The notes below the pieces were generated by a model that was given only the letters and a program-made list of their open reading frames with translations, was not told the DNA's origin and did not search any database. The translations under genes were made by a program, and so were the position numbers. Below are positions 38,990-42,180 of a stretch of DNA of 42,180 nt, piece after piece (positions within the stretch are counted from its first letter, which is position 1; each line of letters starts with the position of its first letter). The DNA is from DASRAP01 sp035277145 (GTDB lineage Bacteria > Gemmatimonadota > Gemmatimonadetes > Gemmatimonadales > Gemmatimonadaceae). Location of the stretch: NCBI GenBank assembly GCA_035277145.1, contig DATELA010000030.1:1-42180 (forward strand). The letters run 5' to 3'.

Positions 38990-39454
38990 ATGATGGCCGC
39001 AAAACCAAGCGCTAATCCGCTCCGCGAGCTCCCGTTTTTTGCCGGACTCCCCGACACGCTCTTGTGGCACCTCGGCAAGCTCGTCGAGCGTCGCTCACTC
39101 GCCGCGAACGAGTTGCTGTTCAAGGAAGGCGACGCGCGACAGTTCTTTGGGATCCTGGTGAAAGGAACGATCGCAATCGAACAAAATCGCGATGGATCGA
39201 TGGTGCAGATCACGACACTCGGCGCCGGCGAGGCCATCGGCGAAGGTGTCCTGCTCGATGACGACAATCACGGTACGCAAGGCCGCGCGACCGAGACGAC
39301 CGATCTGATCTACTTCAAGAAAGGTCCGCTAATGAAGCTGCTGAAAGATCAGCCCGCGATTTATGCGGCATTGCTGAGCCGCGCAGCGAAGATCATCAGC
39401 GCAAGAATAAAACGGGCGAATCTTGCCCTGTTGGAATCGAAACGTAGGGTGTAG
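38990..39454 (+). CDS. cyclic-nucleotide-binding domain protein without HTH
   Basis: This protein of about 154 residues is a single CRP/FNR-type nucleotide-binding beta roll: FFAGLPDTLLWHLGKLVERRSLAANELLFKEGD, FGILVKGTIAIEQNRDG, then GAGEAIGEGVLLDDDNHGTQGRA with the phosphate-cassette GE and an Arg. It ends with a C-helix (AALLSRAAKIISARIKRAN). The winged-helix domain of CRP/FNR regulators is absent, so it is not a stand-alone transcription factor; it may signal to a partner. ATG 38990 or the adjacent ATG 38993 begins the protein. The stop lies inside the palindrome at 39443-39534, which probably ends the transcript or joins it to the next gene. Confidence 0.85.
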   Translation: MMAAKPSANPLRELPFFAGLPDTLLWHLGKLVERRSLAANELLFKEGDARQFFGILVKGTIAIEQNRDGSMVQITTLGAGEAIGEGVLLDDDNHGTQGRATETTDLIYFKKGPLMKLLKDQPAIYAALLSRAAKIISARIKRANLALLESKRRV

Positions 39455-39534
39455 GGTCTAGGCGGTAGGCTGTAGTGAAAAGCGTCTTCACGCTCTGTTA
39501 TTCGCGACCCTACTCGCCAGACCCTAGACCTCTA
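39443..39534. repeat. TAGGGT/GCCTACC-type palindrome (family E, copy 2)
   Basis: Left arm CGTAGGGTGTAGGGTCTAGG... (39443-39475) pairs imperfectly with right arm GACCCTACTCGCCAGACCCTAGACC (39506-39530). In the middle, GTGAAAAGCGTCTTCACGCT (39475-39494) forms a small hairpin. It overlaps the last codons of the cNMP-binding gene and reaches the next ATG. 39459-39475 is the reverse complement of 4412-4428. Confidence 0.75.
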
Positions 39535-39911
39535 TGGCTTCAGGTCCCAAACTCGACGGCCCCGGCACAGTAAAGATCGTCACGCTCGAGGAATCGCTCA
39601 TGCAATTGCAAACCGTGCACGCACTGGTCGAGCGCATGGCGGTCGAGGTAAAAGGCGGCAAGCCGATCGGCGCGATGGCGCAACAATTCAAACGCGTCGC
39701 GACGCCATTGGTCGGCAAACTCAAAGCACAATTCCAGCTGATTTCCGATCTTGTTGCGGGCATGCTGCTCATCGCAGGGCGCGGTGGTCCCGACCAGCAG
39801 AAAGTGCGCGCATTCAGAGAAGGCGTAGCGCAGGCGAGAACGCAAATCGAGATCGCGATTACGCAGACGAAAGAGAAGCACGCCGTGAAAGAAGAGAAGG
39901 GTGATTCCTGA
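39534..39911 (+). CDS. hypothetical helical protein (125 aa)
   Basis: This is a small, soluble, mostly helical protein: a short N-terminal segment (MASGPKLDGPGTVKIVTLEE) followed by long amphipathic helices (ESLMQLQTVHALVERMAVEV; GAMAQQFKRVATPLVGKLKAQ; FREGVAQARTQIEIAITQTK). It has a charged, Lys/Glu-rich C-terminus. There is no signal peptide, cysteine or catalytic motif. ATG 39534 overlaps the end of the family E palindrome, so the leader is essentially the repeat. I do not recognise the family. It precedes the cytochrome oxidase genes by 92 bp but need not be linked to them. Confidence 0.75.
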   Translation: MASGPKLDGPGTVKIVTLEESLMQLQTVHALVERMAVEVKGGKPIGAMAQQFKRVATPLVGKLKAQFQLISDLVAGMLLIAGRGGPDQQKVRAFREGVAQARTQIEIAITQTKEKHAVKEEKGDS

Positions 39912-40003
39912 CAGGCGTTGTCACGCCGCGCCCGGTTGCCCGACCTCTGCGCGCTCCGTAGTTTTTCGTGCTGTCCGCCGACTGACACCCTGAGCCTATT
40001 TTG

Positions 40004-41254
40004 ATGCCACCAACGACTCGCGTGCGCCAGCTCGTGCCTGCCGTATTTCTGGTAGGACTCGCGCTGGCGCTTGGTGCGTGTGGGGGGGGTCCTTACCCCA
40101 ACTCGACGTTCAACCACCACACGGATTTCAACACTGACGTCGACGCCCTCTGGGACAAGCTGCTCTTCTGGGGCACGCTGGTCTTCATCGTGGTCGAGGG
40201 CGTCCTCGTCTACACGATCATCAAGTTCCGCAAGCGCGAGGGCGCGCCGCCGCCGCAGATGACGCACGGCAACACCGCGCTCGAAATCACGTGGACGGTG
40301 GTGCCGATCTTCATCCTCCTGATCATCGCGGTACCGACGGTCAAGACGATCTTCAAGACGCAGGCGCCGGCTCCGGCGGGCTCGCTCGAGATCGAAGTGA
40401 TCGGCCACCAATGGTGGTGGGAATACAAGTATCCGCAGTACCAGTTCTCGACGGCCAATGAGTTCTATATCCCTACCGGCCGCACGGTGAACTTCACGCT
40501 CAGAACGATCGACGTGCTTCACTCGTTCTGGGTTCCGCAGATGGGCGGCAAGCGCGACCTGATTTCGACGCGCACGAACCATATGTGGTACACGCCAAAC
40601 GCTGATCTCGAATCGTCGGTGTGGAACGGCTTCTGTACCGAGTACTGCGGTGATTCGCACGCGAACATGCGTATTCGCGCGTTTACGGTGACGCCGGCGG
40701 AATTCGATCAGTGGGTCGCTGGGCAGAAAGCACCGGCCGCGGTTCAGGCCCCCGCTCCAACACCACCGCCGGCCAGCAAGACTGCTTCGACCGCCGCAAC
40801 GAACGCCACGCAAGCAACCGCGACGCCGGCACCGGGATGGTTCTTCCCGGCTGAGCGGCTGCCCGATCACGTCATCCCGAAGACACCGACGCCTGCGAGC
40901 CTGACGTTCGACGATGCGCTTCTCGCGCAAGGCGACGTAGAACGCGGGCGTCAGCTGTTTGCCACTGCAGCCTGCGTTGGCTGTCACATGCTGACATCAG
41001 CGCCAATAACGTTTACAGGTCCGACACTCGCGCACATTGCGACGCGACACACAATCGCCTCGGGGATCTTTCCGAATGACGGACCGCATCTTGCGCGCTG
41101 GATCAAGAACTCTGCGAAGATGAAGCCGGGATCGAAGATGTATGTCTTCGGCGCCGGCGAAGTCCATCCAGTGACGAAGCAGGTGATGCCGACTGCGAAG
41201 CTCACCGACGCGCAGATCGCGGATCTCGTCGCGTATCTCCGAGCCCTCAAATAA
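40004..41254 (+). CDS. coxB: cytochrome c oxidase subunit II with fused cytochrome c domain
   Basis: This 416-residue caa3-type subunit II has a lipoprotein signal with Cys26 (LALGACGG), two TM helices (about 53-75, 95-117) and the cupredoxin domain with WWWEYKYP (138-144). CuA ligands are His173, Cys211, Glu213, Cys215, His219 and Met222 (FCTEYCGDSHANM). After a Pro/Ala/Thr linker (about 243-278) comes a mono-heme cytochrome c domain, CVGCH at 324-328, with a likely axial Met in the MKPGSKM to MPTAKL region. It accepts electrons from cytochrome c or its own heme and passes them to subunit I. ATG 40004 follows TTG 40001 and gives the signal peptide. Subunit I follows two bases after the stop. 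Confidence 0.96.
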   Translation: MPPTTRVRQLVPAVFLVGLALALGACGGGPYPNSTFNHHTDFNTDVDALWDKLLFWGTLVFIVVEGVLVYTIIKFRKREGAPPPQMTHGNTALEITWTVVPIFILLIIAVPTVKTIFKTQAPAPAGSLEIEVIGHQWWWEYKYPQYQFSTANEFYIPTGRTVNFTLRTIDVLHSFWVPQMGGKRDLISTRTNHMWYTPNADLESSVWNGFCTEYCGDSHANMRIRAFTVTPAEFDQWVAGQKAPAAVQAPAPTPPPASKTASTAATNATQATATPAPGWFFPAERLPDHVIPKTPTPASLTFDDALLAQGDVERGRQLFATAACVGCHMLTSAPITFTGPTLAHIATRHTIASGIFPNDGPHLARWIKNSAKMKPGSKMYVFGAGEVHPVTKQVMPTAKLTDAQIADLVAYLRALK

Positions 41255-41256
41255 CC

Positions 41257-42180
41257 ATGGCGACCATTGCAGCTGCGCCGCCATACGCGGCAGCCAAGAA
41301 AAACGAAGAAGACTCCATCTGGGGTTGGCTGACCACCGTCGACCACAAGCGCATCGGTCAGCTCTACCTCTACACCGCGCTGTGCTTCTTCCTCATCGGC
41401 GGCATCGAAGCGGGCATCATGCGCTACCAGCTGATGAAGCCGAACATGCAGGTCGTGTCGGCCGAAGTCTTCAATCAGCTGTTCACGATGCACGGCACGA
41501 CGATGGTGTTCCTCGTCATCATGCCGCTCTCCGCCGCGTTCTTCAATTTCCTGATTCCGCTCCAGATCGGCGCGCGTGACGTCGCGTTCCCGCGACTCAA
41601 TGCGTTCAGCTACTGGGTGTACTTGCTCGGCGGCATCTTCATCACGGCGCCGATCTTCTTCAACGTCGCGCCCAACGGCGGCTGGTTCGGCTACGCGCCC
41701 ATCACCACGACGCAATTCAACGCCGGCCCGCACATCGATTTCTGGGTCATCGGCATTCAGATCCTCGGCGTCGCATCACTCGCTGCCGGATTCAACTTCA
41801 TCACGACGATCATCAACATGCGCGCACCAGGCATGAGCCTGATGCGCATGCCGATGTTCACGTGGATGTCGTTCGTCGTGCAGTTCCTCATCGTGCTCGC
41901 GTTCCCCGTGATCACGGTGGCACTCGTGTTCCTGCTGTTCGATCGCGTGTTCGGCACCAACTTCTACACGATCGCGGCAAACGGTGACCCGCTGCTGTGG
42001 CAGCATTTGTTCTGGGTGTTCGGTCACCCTGAGGTCTACATCCTGATTCTGCCGGCGTTCGGACTCGTGTCCGAAGTGTTGCCGACGTACTCGGGCAAGC
42101 CGCTGTTCGGATATCCCGTGATGGTGTACTCGGGCATCCTCATCGGCTTCCTCGGATTCGGCGTGTGGGCGCACCACATG
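41257..42180 (+). CDS. coxA: cytochrome c oxidase subunit I (partial, cut by window end)
   Basis: The first 308 residues of subunit I are present, with an open frame to the last base of the window. VDHKRIGQLYLYTALCFFLIGG opens the first helix, and His79 in TMHGTTM is a low-spin heme ligand. HPEVY (257-261) supplies the CuB His257 and the cross-linked Tyr261, and WAHHM at the end supplies the CuB pair His306-His307. The second low-spin heme ligand and the rest of the protein lie beyond the window. ATG 41257 follows the subunit II stop by two bases, so the two are co-translated. This is an A-type aa3/caa3 oxidase; K-channel Tyr in HPEVY supports that. Confidence 0.97.
   Translation, partial: MATIAAAPPYAAAKKNEEDSIWGWLTTVDHKRIGQLYLYTALCFFLIGGIEAGIMRYQLMKPNMQVVSAEVFNQLFTMHGTTMVFLVIMPLSAAFFNFLIPLQIGARDVAFPRLNAFSYWVYLLGGIFITAPIFFNVAPNGGWFGYAPITTTQFNAGPHIDFWVIGIQILGVASLAAGFNFITTIINMRAPGMSLMRMPMFTWMSFVVQFLIVLAFPVITVALVFLLFDRVFGTNFYTIAANGDPLLWQHLFWVFGHPEVYILILPAFGLVSEVLPTYSGKPLFGYPVMVYSGILIGFLGFGVWAHHM

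Noticed and set aside
1..42180. tRNA, rRNA or riboswitch genes
   Set aside because: No cloverleaf with a conserved T-loop, no rRNA-like stretch and no known riboswitch core was seen by eye in any gap.

Overview
The window is GC-rich chromosomal DNA from a free-living Gram-negative, respiring bacterium. Several features point to the phylum Gemmatimonadota: large exported proteins ending in a VPNPY/FlgD-like C-terminal domain, Ig-domain lipoproteins with an SCSSDSTGPG-type N-terminus, many GTG/TTG starts, and an accessory set rich in secreted peptidases. That assignment is an inference from gene content; there is no rRNA gene to confirm it. I see no tRNA, rRNA, CRISPR array, transposase, integrase or phage gene. 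The region reads as core plus lineage-specific chromosome, not as a mobile island.

Layout. (1) 79-4612: a tight + strand run encoding an alpha/beta hydrolase, a coiled-coil hypothetical protein, a PolX/PHP protein whose polymerase active site is lost, endonuclease III, a cyclophilin and a 54-residue membrane protein. (2) 4864-5457: an HD-domain protein behind a 34-bp palindrome. (3) 5521-11438: a six-gene operon with ECF sigma factor, one-TM probable anti-sigma, membrane-anchored Spy/CnrX-like sensor, TolC-like outer-membrane channel, MacA-like adaptor with a large glycine-rich insertion, and MacB-type permease without an ATPase. (4) 11607-13679: Kup potassium transporter. (5) 13945-19560: M14 carboxypeptidase, tandem-PDZ protein, PepSY-type membrane protein and DUF1080 protein. 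(6) 19729-24222: a 1497-residue exported protein. (7) 24435-28267: a MocR-like regulator missing the PLP lysine, a TSUP permease and an exported M20 peptidase. (8) 28466-36248 (- strand): a 1.6-kilo-residue lipoprotein and leucyl-tRNA synthetase. (9) 36247-39911: chemoreceptor-like protein, Tat-exported Ntn hydrolase, a cyclic-nucleotide-binding protein without DNA-binding domain, and a small helical protein. (10) 40004 to the end: cytochrome c oxidase subunits II (with a fused cytochrome c domain) and I (cut by the window edge).

The most striking non-coding feature is a set of six families of long imperfect palindromes built from reiterated short words (GCAGAG, CACGGAT, CTCGATTCTC, GCCTACC, GAAGTGAGAAG and GGGCCGTT types). 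They lie in intergenic gaps, nearly always just after a stop codon, and they fill four of the five convergent gene junctions. One family has three copies, each in the same orientation as the gene it follows. They behave like transcript-end elements of a repetitive, mobile-looking type. No single genuinely new multi-gene system is proven here. The best leads are the inactivated PolX, the lysine-less MocR regulator, the sigma/anti-sigma/sensor-linked efflux operon and the palindrome families.
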